IMG/VR virus record: IMGVR_UViG_3300021963_000142
Span: 1 to 59,722 of that record
DNA from: a virus
DNA: 59,722 bases
Strand: one strand, 5' to 3'
In this document: positions 52,390 to 59,364 of the stretch, piece after piece
Layout of the letters: each line of letters starts with the position of its first letter
How positions within the stretch are numbered: the first letter of the stretch is position 1
The notes under the pieces: model-generated
The model's database searches: none
Told to the model about the DNA's origin: nothing
The model's input: only the letters and a program-made list of their open reading frames with translations
Translations under genes and position numbers: made by a program

Positions 52390-52722
52390 ATGAAAAAAGA
52401 TACAAAGAAGAACCCAGCACCGATTGCTCCAACATCTGCCGAGCCATCAAATGCTGCTGGAGCAAAGCCACAAGTTGCTAAGCCTTTAAAAGGAACACTT
52501 GTGAAGAAGACTGGCAATGCTAAGGGTGGAACAGACCCATACAAGCAAGCTAAGCCATCACGTACTAAGATTACTGCTACAAGTGGAGCAAGATACGGTA
52601 TCCGTGTTAAGTTCCAGAAATCCACAGCTCCAGAAGCTGGCGCCACACAAGGCAATGGACGAATCCTTTCTTCAGCGGTAAAGCGCTCGGCCCCCAACTT
52701 TAAAGATGGTATGGCTGAGTAG
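52390..52722 (+). CDS. Basic low-complexity protein
   Basis: A 110-residue protein with an AAAGGAAA ribosome site. Residues 1-60 are rich in Lys, Pro, Ala and Thr (KKDTKKNPAPIAPTSAEPSN) and likely unstructured; residues ~62-110 include ITATSGARYGIRVKFQKSTA and SAVKRSAPNFKDGMAE. High Lys content and disorder suggest nucleic-acid binding. No family recognised. It is followed by a strong terminator. Confidence 0.55.
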   Translation: MKKDTKKNPAPIAPTSAEPSNAAGAKPQVAKPLKGTLVKKTGNAKGGTDPYKQAKPSRTKITATSGARYGIRVKFQKSTAPEAGATQGNGRILSSAVKRSAPNFKDGMAE

Positions 52723-52738
52723 TTACAACTAAATAGCG

Positions 52739-52770
52739 CAAAGCCCCTCCATGCGAGGGGCTTTGGCATT
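52739..52770 (+). terminator. Rho-independent terminator
   Basis: CAAAGCCCCTC (52739-52749) pairs with GAGGGGCTTTG (52755-52765) around a 5-nt loop. A short AT-rich run follows. Confidence 0.85.
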
Positions 52771-52833
52771 TATAAATGTACCTTTTCTATCATTACGGGA
52801 ATATATTTTAAATTAGATTGTTGTATACTTTTG

Positions 52834-52880
52834 TTGACCGCTCAACCGAGGGTCACTTAACTTATATCGTCTAAGGAGAT
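52834..52880 (+). promoter_or_regulatory. hsp20 promoter with operator-like palindrome
   Basis: TTGACC (52834-52839), an 18-bp spacer and TAACTT (52858-52863) form a promoter; a second -10-like TATACT lies at 52824. TGACC (52835-52839) is mirrored by GGTCA (52851-52855), so a repressor could bind between -35 and -10. AAGGAGA at 52873-52879 is a strong ribosome site. Confidence 0.55.
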
Positions 52881-52885
52881 ATATT

Positions 52886-53425
52886 ATGGCTTCAGGCTAC
52901 CCAATGGGCTCACCACATGAAAGAAATCAGTGGCCCCATAACCCAAAGCAAATACCAGCAGGAACTCAACGGCTCATTGATGGCTATAAATTAGCTGCAG
53001 AACGTTCCGTAGACCCTTTTCAACTTCTACACAACATGTTAGACCCATGGACTGTTGGGTTTGACCGTCAATTAACTTTATTTAAAGAGTTAGAGGACGT
53101 ACGCATTAAATCTAATTATCCTCCCTACAACATCAAGACTTTGCCTGATGATAAGGCTGAAATTGAGCTTGCAATTGCAGGGTTTAAGAAGGATGATGTA
53201 ACCATTACCTACAAGGAAAATGTCCTAACCGTTGAAGGAAATAGGGGAGAAGATGACGGGGAGTATGCCTACAAAGGCATTGCTGCTCGTAACTTTACCC
53301 AGAAGTTTGCTATTGCTGATGACGTTGTTGTTGTTGGCGCTAAGCTTACCGATGGCTTCCTTACTATTTCTTTAGAGCGCATTGTTCCTGAGGAAAAGAA
53401 GGCTAAAAAAATAACGATTAAATAA
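52886..53425 (+). CDS. Hsp20 small heat-shock protein
   Basis: A 179-residue alpha-crystallin-type chaperone. Residues ~70-170 are the alpha-crystallin domain: PYNIKTLPDDKAEIELAIAG, FKKDDVTITYKENVLTVEGN, the RNFTQKFAIADDVVV strand and GFLTISLERIVPEEKKA near the end. It holds unfolding proteins. It has its own promoter with a palindrome and a strong terminator, a stand-alone unit. Similar genes occur in cyanophages and other aquatic phages. Confidence 0.93.
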   Translation: MASGYPMGSPHERNQWPHNPKQIPAGTQRLIDGYKLAAERSVDPFQLLHNMLDPWTVGFDRQLTLFKELEDVRIKSNYPPYNIKTLPDDKAEIELAIAGFKKDDVTITYKENVLTVEGNRGEDDGEYAYKGIAARNFTQKFAIADDVVVVGAKLTDGFLTISLERIVPEEKKAKKITIK

Positions 53426-53450
53426 ATCGACAAAACGCAGTTGCCTAACG

Positions 53451-53487
53451 ACCCCCGTTGGATGTCCTCCAGCGGGGGTTTTTTATT
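53451..53487 (+). terminator. Rho-independent terminator
   Basis: ACCCCCGTTGGA (53451-53462) pairs with TCCAGCGGGGGT (53468-53479; one G-T pair) around a 5-nt loop, followed by TTTTTTATT. It ends the hsp20 unit. Confidence 0.9.
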
Positions 53488-53507
53488 CCATCAAGTTGCA
53501 ATTCTTG

Positions 53508-53533
53508 TGATAGGCTTGAGGCGTCGAGAGGAA
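53508..53533 (+). promoter_or_regulatory. Extended -10 promoter (TGA-TAGGCT) with short leader
   Basis: TGATAGGCT at 53508-53516 matches the extended -10 element found at the leaderless genes. Here the start codon is 22 bp further on and is preceded by GAGAGGAA, so this copy drives a normal leadered message. Confidence 0.5.
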
Positions 53534-53538
53534 TAGCA

Positions 53539-53802
53539 GTGAAATCAATTGATGATTTATTAACTGAGTTTTCAAGTAACCCCGTTAATACAAGGCGTAA
53601 AGGCTATTGCACAACAGCAAAATGGCTTGATAGACAAGATTCAAAGTTAAAAGAAAAACTTGTTAAAACTCTAAGTGATGAAACACTAGGGCTGGATATA
53701 AAAAACTTCATGAAGGCATTGGTAACAAATGGGTATGAACTACCAATGAAAGAGACAGCTTTTCGCGACCATTTCAAAGGACGATGCACATGTCGAAAGT
53801 AA
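53539..53802 (+). CDS. Small hypothetical protein
   Basis: An 87-residue protein starting at GTG, five bases after AGAGGAA; in-frame codons upstream run through the terminator and are unlikely. It is mostly helical (DDLLTEFSSNPVNTRRKGYC; DIKNFMKALVTNGYELPMKE) and ends FKGRCTCRK with a CxC. It overlaps the phosphoesterase gene. The TRRKGYCTTAKWL segment could bind nucleic acid; no family recognised. Confidence 0.6.
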   Translation: MKSIDDLLTEFSSNPVNTRRKGYCTTAKWLDRQDSKLKEKLVKTLSDETLGLDIKNFMKALVTNGYELPMKETAFRDHFKGRCTCRK

Positions 53803-54815
53803 CAATTTCAGAGTTATTAGACCAAGCGCTTGTAGAGGCAAACCCACTAGCTGTAGGTGATTGGTCTTGGCCTCCAATTCAGCCAGCAAAGCCTACTATT
53901 ATTAAGCCAGCAACTTATAAAGAACGCAAAAATAAAAAAGATGGACGATTAATTATGTTCGTCCCAGACCCACAGATTGGGTACCGTAAATATGAAGACG
54001 GCACGTTAGACCCTTTTCACGACGAAACCGCAATTGAGATTCATTTTCAATTGCTTGCTTATATGGAAGAAAAATATGGCGTGGATGAGATTATCCATTT
54101 AGGTGATTATCTAGACCTGCCAACAATGGGCAAGTACGCACAAGAAGAGATGTTTGCACACACCGTACAGCCAGCACTTGATTACGGTCATAACCTATTA
54201 GCTAAACAACGAGCTACATGCCCAACTGCAAAGATTACTTTAATTGAAGGTAACCACGATTGTCGTATGCAGAAGTATGTAACAATGAACGCTATGGCTT
54301 CTAAAGGAATTAAACGCGCAGGCGCAACCCCAGAAGAATGGCCTGTTATGTCTATTCCTTTCCTACTTCGCTTAGATGAAATTAATGTCGATTACGTAGG
54401 TGGTTACCCAGCAGGTGAGTATTGGATTACTCCACACTTACGTGCTGTACACGGAACTACTGTCCGCTCTGGTGGGTCAACCGCTTCAGCGTATGTAAAC
54501 AAGAACCCACACGTATCAACAGTGTTTGGTCACGCTCACCGTCAAGAGATGCAGTACAAAACTGTGGCTAATGGCGATGGCCCTATCCGTTCAGTGTCAG
54601 CGTCACCAGGATGCTTATGCCGTGTAGATGGTGCCGTTCCTTCATATGGTTCTGGTTTAAATGACCAAGGACGTCCACTTAAGCACTGGGAAGATTGGCA
54701 ACAAGGGATTATGATTGGATGGGTAAAAGACGACGGCAGTTTCACTCTACAACCTATTCATATTATGGATGGTTGGGCTATTTACGAGGGTATTGAGTTT
54801 AAAGCGACCGTCTAA
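53790..54815 (+). CDS. Calcineurin-like metallophosphoesterase
   Basis: A 341-residue phosphoesterase. The ATG at 53790 gives the better distance from AAAGGA than the one at 53784. The five metal-binding blocks appear in order: FVPDPQIGYRK near 51-61, IIHLGDYLDLP near 101-111, IEGNHDCR near 151-158, AVHGTTVRSGG near 214-224, and VFGHAHRQEM near 247-256. The fold is shared by nucleases (SbcD/Mre11) and phosphodiesterases; the substrate cannot be told from sequence. Confidence 0.88.
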   Translation: MSKVTISELLDQALVEANPLAVGDWSWPPIQPAKPTIIKPATYKERKNKKDGRLIMFVPDPQIGYRKYEDGTLDPFHDETAIEIHFQLLAYMEEKYGVDEIIHLGDYLDLPTMGKYAQEEMFAHTVQPALDYGHNLLAKQRATCPTAKITLIEGNHDCRMQKYVTMNAMASKGIKRAGATPEEWPVMSIPFLLRLDEINVDYVGGYPAGEYWITPHLRAVHGTTVRSGGSTASAYVNKNPHVSTVFGHAHRQEMQYKTVANGDGPIRSVSASPGCLCRVDGAVPSYGSGLNDQGRPLKHWEDWQQGIMIGWVKDDGSFTLQPIHIMDGWAIYEGIEFKATV

Positions 54816-54826
54816 TATAAAAGGCG

Positions 54827-54838
54827 TACTATAGGAGT
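54827..54838 (+). promoter_or_regulatory. Leaderless-type promoter (-10 TACTAT)
   Basis: TACTAT at 54827-54832 is exactly 6 bp before the ATG at 54839. The spacer AGGAGT could also act as a very close ribosome site, so this case is ambiguous. Confidence 0.45.
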
Positions 54839-55378
54839 ATGCCTAATTCACATCAAAATACGCAGAACCTTGGCGCTGCGGGTATGTCGGGAACCTACAC
54901 CAATTATGGTGGAGGTGGTACTCCCGTTGCTCGTTCAGAGCTTGACTTCTTACGTATTGGCGTTGGTCGCATTCCACAAGCAGAATATCCAGATGGTTAT
55001 TTAGGAACTATTCGTACACGTCGTGATGACCGTGGACGCCCTAATGGTCAATCAGAAAACGTATTAGATAGTTTAAAGATACGTGTTGGTCAGCGCAGTT
55101 ATCAACGCGGTGTTCACCGCGGGGAGCGCATTGACCAATCTGATTATTATTACCCAGCAGGTTTAGAAAATACCCGAGGCATTAAACGACAGATGGCTTC
55201 AGTTAAAACAGATAATGGGTATTTAGTAAAAAGAAATGTGGAAGATGCAGCGTTATTCCCACGTCCACATTTGCCAAATGATGGAAAAGCTGGCCCAACA
55301 GTTAGAAGCGATTCCCCAATGTCAATTAACAAGGTACGTGTAGAGCAGATGTCTCGCATGCGTCCTCAATGGAGATAA
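54839..55378 (+). CDS. Hypothetical Gly/Arg-rich protein
   Basis: A 179-residue protein with a low-complexity N-terminus (NTQNLGAAGMSGTYTNYGGG), an LDFLRIGVGRIPQAEYPDGY segment with a second related LDSLKIRVGQRSYQRGVHRG about 45 residues later, and an Arg-rich end. The two similar units hint at an internal duplication. No family recognised. It opens a tightly packed operon of small unknown genes reaching 56773. Confidence 0.6.
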   Translation: MPNSHQNTQNLGAAGMSGTYTNYGGGGTPVARSELDFLRIGVGRIPQAEYPDGYLGTIRTRRDDRGRPNGQSENVLDSLKIRVGQRSYQRGVHRGERIDQSDYYYPAGLENTRGIKRQMASVKTDNGYLVKRNVEDAALFPRPHLPNDGKAGPTVRSDSPMSINKVRVEQMSRMRPQWR

Positions 55379-55379
55379 A

Positions 55380-55544
55380 ATGCCACTTTACAAAGTAAGC
55401 TGCCCAACATGTGGCGATAATAACTTTCACACTGCAAATGATGACGCCCACTCACTAGAGGTTCACGACACTGCCAGAGCTTCTAGACATAAAGAGTTTG
55501 AAGAACACGTTGCTAAATACAAGGGTGAAGAGAAAAAAGATTAA
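55380..55544 (+). CDS. Small Cys/His protein
   Basis: A 54-residue protein with SCPTCGDNNFHTANDDAHSL, a Cys pair followed by several His residues, then a charged helix (RHKEFEEHVAKYKGEEKKD). It looks like a half zinc ribbon completed by histidines. It has GGAG upstream and overlaps the next start by TAATG. Below the usual length cut-off, but the frame and coupling support it. Confidence 0.62.
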   Translation: MPLYKVSCPTCGDNNFHTANDDAHSLEVHDTARASRHKEFEEHVAKYKGEEKKD

Positions 55545-55900
55545 TGCCAGGAAAACAAGCAGACGGCGTTTATAACCGTAGACCGTGGAACCCTAATCCT
55601 GTTGAGGCTGCAATGCCTCCGCAAGAGTACATTGGTCCATTTCAAAGCAATCAAGAGCGCCTCATAAGCCAATCTTTGGCTACTTGGAATATGACTAGCG
55701 AAGAGATTCAAGAGTATGTTCGCCCCAACCTTCCTCAGGTTAGGCTATTTCCAGATAGATACGGCTTTGTATCTGAAGAAATAGGTATTCAAGATATAAT
55801 TGAGCTGCCTGGTCGCAATGAACAGCGTGTAGAGTCTGACTTTAGCCAGACCCCAAATACACAGCAGTCATCTTCTAGAAACACGTTAGGAAACGTTTAA
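55544..55900 (+). CDS. Hypothetical protein
   Basis: A 118-residue protein coupled by TAATG at both ends. It has a Pro/Asn-rich start (NRRPWNPNPVEAAMPPQEYI), a helical middle (NQERLISQSLATWNMTSEEI) and a Ser/Gln/Asn-rich disordered tail. No family recognised. Confidence 0.58.
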   Translation: MPGKQADGVYNRRPWNPNPVEAAMPPQEYIGPFQSNQERLISQSLATWNMTSEEIQEYVRPNLPQVRLFPDRYGFVSEEIGIQDIIELPGRNEQRVESDFSQTPNTQQSSSRNTLGNV

Positions 55901-56130
55901 TGCCACGTAACAATAAAGATTTTAGCGTTGGAAAAGACCCTAGCGGTAGTGATATTTACTCCGCGTATGTTAGAGGTTATATTACCAACGAAGAAGCTGA
56001 CGAATACCATTCAATAAGTGAGGAAGATAGAGCAGCGGGCCTTGGTCATCAAAACTCTGGAATTGCTTCCCACAAAAACAAGACAATGGAACAAAAAGCA
56101 AAAATGGTAAAGTACCGCGATAATGAGTAA
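55900..56130 (+). CDS. Hypothetical protein
   Basis: A 76-residue polar protein coupled by TAATG. DIYSAYVRGYITNEEADEYH and ISEEDRAAGLGHQNSGIASH are followed by a Lys-rich helix. The YITNEEADEY pattern looks like a short helical hairpin. It overlaps the next zinc-ribbon gene by eight bases. Function unknown. Confidence 0.58.
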   Translation: MPRNNKDFSVGKDPSGSDIYSAYVRGYITNEEADEYHSISEEDRAAGLGHQNSGIASHKNKTMEQKAKMVKYRDNE

Positions 56131-56344
56131 AGACCCAGGCTTATTTACTGATTCAACTGGCGAAGGCATGGCGGGGGCTACAGATGTGTCCCTAGAGACC
56201 ATATACAATGGTTCTAAGTCATGTAAAGCCTGTGGAGCTATTATGAACCCAGTACAATCATTACAGTCTCAAGACCACTGCCCTACCTGCAGCCGTCGAA
56301 AGGCAACTAACCTAGTGAAGGGACGCATGTCCAATGACCGTTAA
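56123..56344 (+). CDS. Zinc-ribbon protein
   Basis: A 73-residue protein with CKACGAIMNPVQSL near 34-47 and CPTCSRRKATN near 54-64, a compact treble-clef or zinc-ribbon with a basic end. The N-terminal 30 residues are polar. One of several small zinc ribbons in the right-hand region. Function unknown; nucleic-acid or protein binding is likely. Confidence 0.65.
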   Translation: MSKDPGLFTDSTGEGMAGATDVSLETIYNGSKSCKACGAIMNPVQSLQSQDHCPTCSRRKATNLVKGRMSNDR

Positions 56345-56540
56345 CAATTCACGTTCACAGAACGCTGAACTACTTGAAGGCGCAACAGATGGCAAGTATC
56401 GTAAGCGCCGTCCAAACACAACCGTTGCACCAAGCGCAGGCGACCAGACTGTAGTAAAGAACCGCGCTGGCTTGCACCCATACATGAACTATGGTTTTAT
56501 TAACTCTGAAGAACCTTCAAAGGTAAACCCAGGAGAGTAA
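56334..56540 (+). CDS. Hypothetical basic protein
   Basis: A 68-residue protein overlapping the zinc-ribbon gene by 11 bases. It is polar and basic (DGKYRKRRPNTTVAPSAGDQ) with a short LHPYMNYGFINSEEP segment near the end. No family recognised, probably disordered. Confidence 0.55.
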   Translation: MTVNNSRSQNAELLEGATDGKYRKRRPNTTVAPSAGDQTVVKNRAGLHPYMNYGFINSEEPSKVNPGE

Positions 56541-56542
56541 TT

Positions 56543-56773
56543 ATGGGAATCAAATTTGGTGGAGCACCACGCAGAGAACGTGATAGCAAGCGCACATTTA
56601 ACAGCACCCCACAAGGCTTAGATACTTTAAAAGATATTGTCAAGGCTTCTCAGCTAGATAATCAGTCATATAAGGCTGACCCATGGAACAATGTTGGAGC
56701 AGAGCAGCGTAATAACTACCGTGAACCAATGGCTTCTGTCACCCAAGTCGCTGCGGGAAGTAAAAAAGCTTAA
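56543..56773 (+). CDS. Hypothetical polar protein
   Basis: A 76-residue protein two bases after the preceding stop, with GGAG upstream. Composition: Gly/Arg-rich start (MGIKFGGAPRRERDSKRTFN), then a helix (TLKDIVKASQLDNQSYKADP) and an Asn-rich end. Last gene of this operon. No family recognised. Confidence 0.57.
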   Translation: MGIKFGGAPRRERDSKRTFNSTPQGLDTLKDIVKASQLDNQSYKADPWNNVGAEQRNNYREPMASVTQVAAGSKKA

Positions 56774-56780
56774 TTACTTG

Positions 56781-56795
56781 TGATAGGCTTCGGTC
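56781..56795 (+). promoter_or_regulatory. Leaderless extended -10 promoter (TGA-TAGGCT)
   Basis: TGATAGGCT at 56781-56789 has the extended -10 element with TAGGCT exactly 6 bp before the ATG at 56796 and no ribosome site. Here the TGA is not a stop codon of the preceding gene, so the pattern is not a by-product of coding. Confidence 0.6.
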
Positions 56796-57350
56796 ATGGC
56801 AAATATTGATGACCTGGAGCCCGATAGAATCAACCTGCTTATCTGTAAGCAGTGTAAGACTATTCAGGAAATTCCATACACAAAAACAGGTAAAGCATTA
56901 GGCGAAGGTCGCTACGACCAGTCTGATAACCCTTGGATTGAACAATACATTGGCGGTTGCGAGCGCCAAGGACACTTCGGTGTTCTAACCGATTGCCTAA
57001 CTGTGGCATGGATGGGTAACCCCCAACTCAAAGAAAAAATCCTAAGTGAGATTAAGTCTCAGGTACTAAAGGGCGGGTCCTCTGGACTAGACGTTTTTGG
57101 TACCGATTTCTATAACGTCAAAGACAACTTTTCAGCAGATGCTATGAGCTGCTATGCTTTGCACAACCGTCCACAGGGTCAGTGTCCAGATTACAAATCT
57201 GATAGAAAAGTGCTAACCCCAGCTACGGAAAAAGAACGCAAAGATGCTGGTCTGAAGAAATCAAATGTAAAAATACATTTGTGTGACTTTTGTCCAGTTA
57301 AGATGTACAACCAGAAACGCGCCTACCAGAGTAAAGGACTATACAACTAA
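56796..57350 (+). CDS. Cys-rich protein, unknown
   Basis: A 184-residue protein with ten or so cysteines in pairs: CKQC near 17-20, GGCERQGHFG near 53-62, CYALHNRPQGQCPDY near 119-133, and HLCDFCPVK near 161-169. The spacing suggests two metal-binding sites, either zinc or an iron-sulfur cluster. No family recognised. It is the first gene of a unit starting at a leaderless promoter and is coupled to the next gene by TAATG. Confidence 0.65.
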   Translation: MANIDDLEPDRINLLICKQCKTIQEIPYTKTGKALGEGRYDQSDNPWIEQYIGGCERQGHFGVLTDCLTVAWMGNPQLKEKILSEIKSQVLKGGSSGLDVFGTDFYNVKDNFSADAMSCYALHNRPQGQCPDYKSDRKVLTPATEKERKDAGLKKSNVKIHLCDFCPVKMYNQKRAYQSKGLYN

Positions 57351-57649
57351 TGTCAGATGAAGAACTACACGTTGACCTAGGTGAGCTAACAGCAGAACAA
57401 CTAGGACTAACAGCGGAGGCACCTACTGGTGGAATCACCGCTTTTATTGTAATTAAACAACCAAATGGCGATTGGTATGCAACAGCAGACTTATCAACAG
57501 TTCAAACTGTTGAGCGCCAAGCTACTGTGGACGACATCAAGCATGGGTGTCAAGACATCGTAGACAGCATGCTTCAGACAAATACCGCCTACCAGGTCCT
57601 AGATTTGGTAAAAGGGTATTTAAAGGCAGAAAAAGAGCTTTCTGAGTAA
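57350..57649 (+). CDS. Hypothetical acidic protein
   Basis: A 99-residue protein coupled by TAATG. Acidic N-terminus (MSDEELHVDLGELTAEQLGL), then ITAFIVIKQPNGDWYATADL, a beta hairpin, and a C-terminal helix pair. It could be a small alpha/beta domain. Function unknown; probably a partner of the Cys-rich protein before it. Confidence 0.6.
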   Translation: MSDEELHVDLGELTAEQLGLTAEAPTGGITAFIVIKQPNGDWYATADLSTVQTVERQATVDDIKHGCQDIVDSMLQTNTAYQVLDLVKGYLKAEKELSE

Positions 57650-57664
57650 TTAACCCCTTGACGG

Positions 57665-57728
57665 TTGACCCTTTGGTACCGTAGCCTTTCACGGTATACT
57701 GTACATACAAACAAAGGGGACAACCGCA
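57665..57728 (+). promoter_or_regulatory. Promoter with palindromic operator
   Basis: TATACT at 57695-57700 is a good -10; TTGACC at 57665-57670 is 24 bp away, so the -35 is not standard. TACCGT (57677-57682) is mirrored by ACGGTA (57691-57696), overlapping the -10, a likely repressor site. AAAGGGGA at 57712-57719 serves as ribosome site before the ATG at 57729. Confidence 0.5.
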
Positions 57729-57953
57729 ATGGCCTTTATTGAAATGACTTGCACCTGCGTCGCATCTTTTCAAGCTGATGTCGAAGAGACAGGTAACGAA
57801 TCCTTAGTAATCATGTGGGCACAGCAATTTATTGCCGCACATCAACAATGTGGTTATATGAACCCAATTAAAACCGATATGCCAGAAAAACATCGCATAT
57901 TTGAGTTCGAAACCGACGTTATGTACAAAGAGAAGAAGGAAAAAGAACTATAA
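57729..57953 (+). CDS. Small hypothetical protein
   Basis: A 74-residue protein: MAFIEMTCTCVASFQADVEE, then a helix (SLVIMWAQQFIAAHQQCGYM) and a charged end. A CxC near the N-terminus and a Cys in the helix could bind metal. It has its own promoter with an operator. Function unknown. Confidence 0.6.
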   Translation: MAFIEMTCTCVASFQADVEETGNESLVIMWAQQFIAAHQQCGYMNPIKTDMPEKHRIFEFETDVMYKEKKEKEL

Positions 57954-57960
57954 TAACTAG
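57949..57960 (+). promoter_or_regulatory. Leaderless-type promoter (-10 TATAAT)
   Basis: A perfect TATAAT at 57949-57954 lies exactly 6 bp before the ATG at 57961; no ribosome site is present. The hexamer overlaps the last codons of the preceding gene. Confidence 0.6.
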
Positions 57961-58893
57961 ATGAACTTCTACGAATCGCTTGTTTCACAAGCCAAGCCTG
58001 TATCCGTAGAACCATCTGAGACGTCGTACTTCAGCGCACCTGGCGCAGGATTAGACCCGCGGCTTTTCCGTAATGGAAAGATTGTCCCAGCCGTACGTTC
58101 CATGATTTTAAGAATCCTAATTGAGCATTTAAAAAACCATTATTACAACCCTGAAGCCTATATCCATGTTTGGCTAGCTGGCTCGGGGGTTTCATATCAA
58201 TGGACAGCTGCAAGAAAGCCAGCTGACCTGGATTGTCTGATTGGCGTAAATTATCTACAATTTAGACAATCTAATCCAGAATACAAAGCCCTTAGCGATA
58301 AAGAAATCGCAGCTATGTTCAATGAAGACTTCAGCTCTGCTTTGCATCCAGCTACTTCTAACTTCCTAGAGGCATTTGAACTTACATTCTATGTTAATGT
58401 CCAATCAGATATCCGTAAAATAAAGCCATATGCAGCTTACTCACTGACAAATGACGACTGGACAGTTCAACCTGAGGTTAAGGCTTTGCCAGTTAATAAA
58501 CAATGGGATAGAAAAATTGCCCAAGATACCTCAATGGCACATGAAATCCTTTCACGGTATTCAGAAGCTCTGAGCTCTATAGGTGCAGCAACTACAGATA
58601 CCGCAAGAAGAAATGCAGAAGCCGCATTAAAAAATGCTGTGGAACAAGGCGCAGCTTTATTTGACGACCTTCACCACAGTAGAAAATACGCATTTAGTCC
58701 AGGTGGTCAGGGGTATGCCGATATCAATAATTACCGCTGGCAATCAGGAAAAGCTGCTGGTTCCGTGCAGGCTTTAAAACAACTTAAAGAGATATCAACA
58801 AAAAGTCGTAAGCAGTTTGAATCTGAAACCTATGGTATGGAACTTCCAGATACTAGTACTTTGATAAGGAGAGCCCTCACTCAAAATAAGTGA
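57961..58893 (+). CDS. Nucleotidyltransferase-like protein
   Basis: A 310-residue protein. VWLAGSGVSYQWTAARKPAD at residues 70-89, followed by LDCLIGV, gives GS (74-75) and D89-x-D91, the signature of the polymerase-beta nucleotidyltransferase superfamily. A third acidic residue may be the Glu in AFELTFYVNVQ near 140. The C-terminal half is helical (ATTDTARRNAEAALKNAVEQ) and has YAFSPGGQGYADINNYRWQS near 242-261, which I do not recognise. It could transfer nucleotides to RNA, protein or small molecules. Confidence 0.6.
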   Translation: MNFYESLVSQAKPVSVEPSETSYFSAPGAGLDPRLFRNGKIVPAVRSMILRILIEHLKNHYYNPEAYIHVWLAGSGVSYQWTAARKPADLDCLIGVNYLQFRQSNPEYKALSDKEIAAMFNEDFSSALHPATSNFLEAFELTFYVNVQSDIRKIKPYAAYSLTNDDWTVQPEVKALPVNKQWDRKIAQDTSMAHEILSRYSEALSSIGAATTDTARRNAEAALKNAVEQGAALFDDLHHSRKYAFSPGGQGYADINNYRWQSGKAAGSVQALKQLKEISTKSRKQFESETYGMELPDTSTLIRRALTQNK

Positions 58894-58905
58894 TAGGGTT
58901 CCGAC
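58891..58905 (+). promoter_or_regulatory. Leaderless extended -10 promoter (TGA-TAGGGT)
   Basis: TGATAGGGT at 58891-58899 places TAGGGT exactly 6 bp before the GTG at 58906, with no ribosome site. The TGA doubles as the preceding stop codon. Confidence 0.5.
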
Positions 58906-59364
58906 GTGGCAATATTAGTATTCGTAGATGGAGTATTACGCACTCCTAAATCAGCACCTATCCCAGATGGTATGGCGCTTTATAGAAGCTTAAAAGAAAA
59001 GCACCGAGTACTTCTTTTATGTGATGATAAAGAAAAAACAGACCACTGGTTGCGACAACACCGCATTAACAACGTCGATGATTTAGTTGAAAGCAAGTCA
59101 GTTCCTGCATTAGGTGATGACCCGCATTTTAGATTAGTGATGTGGGTAAAGTCGCAGGGGCCAGTAGAGTATGTGATAACATCTGACCCCCAGCTGACCT
59201 TGCGTTTGTTGGAGGTTGGTATGACTACTTTAGTATTTCTACAGCCAACTTATATTAAAGAAGATTTTAGACCTGACAGCCGACAAGGGGTTAGGCCTTG
59301 GACAGATATTGTTCAAGAGTTAGAAAAACAACAAGATACCTATTCGGAGGACCCAAGGATATGA
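58906..59364 (+). CDS. HAD-like protein
   Basis: A 152-residue protein starting at GTG. It has a HAD-like order of strands: ILVFVDGVLRTP near 3-14 (Asp at 8), HRVLLLCDDKEKTDHWLRQH near 33-52, and VEYVITSDPQLTLRLLEVGM near 90-109. The second Asp of the usual DxD is absent, so it may lack phosphatase activity or be a distant relative. It ends with an ATGA overlap. Unlike standard HAD enzymes it lacks a clear Lys motif. Confidence 0.6.
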   Translation: MAILVFVDGVLRTPKSAPIPDGMALYRSLKEKHRVLLLCDDKEKTDHWLRQHRINNVDDLVESKSVPALGDDPHFRLVMWVKSQGPVEYVITSDPQLTLRLLEVGMTTLVFLQPTYIKEDFRPDSRQGVRPWTDIVQELEKQQDTYSEDPRI

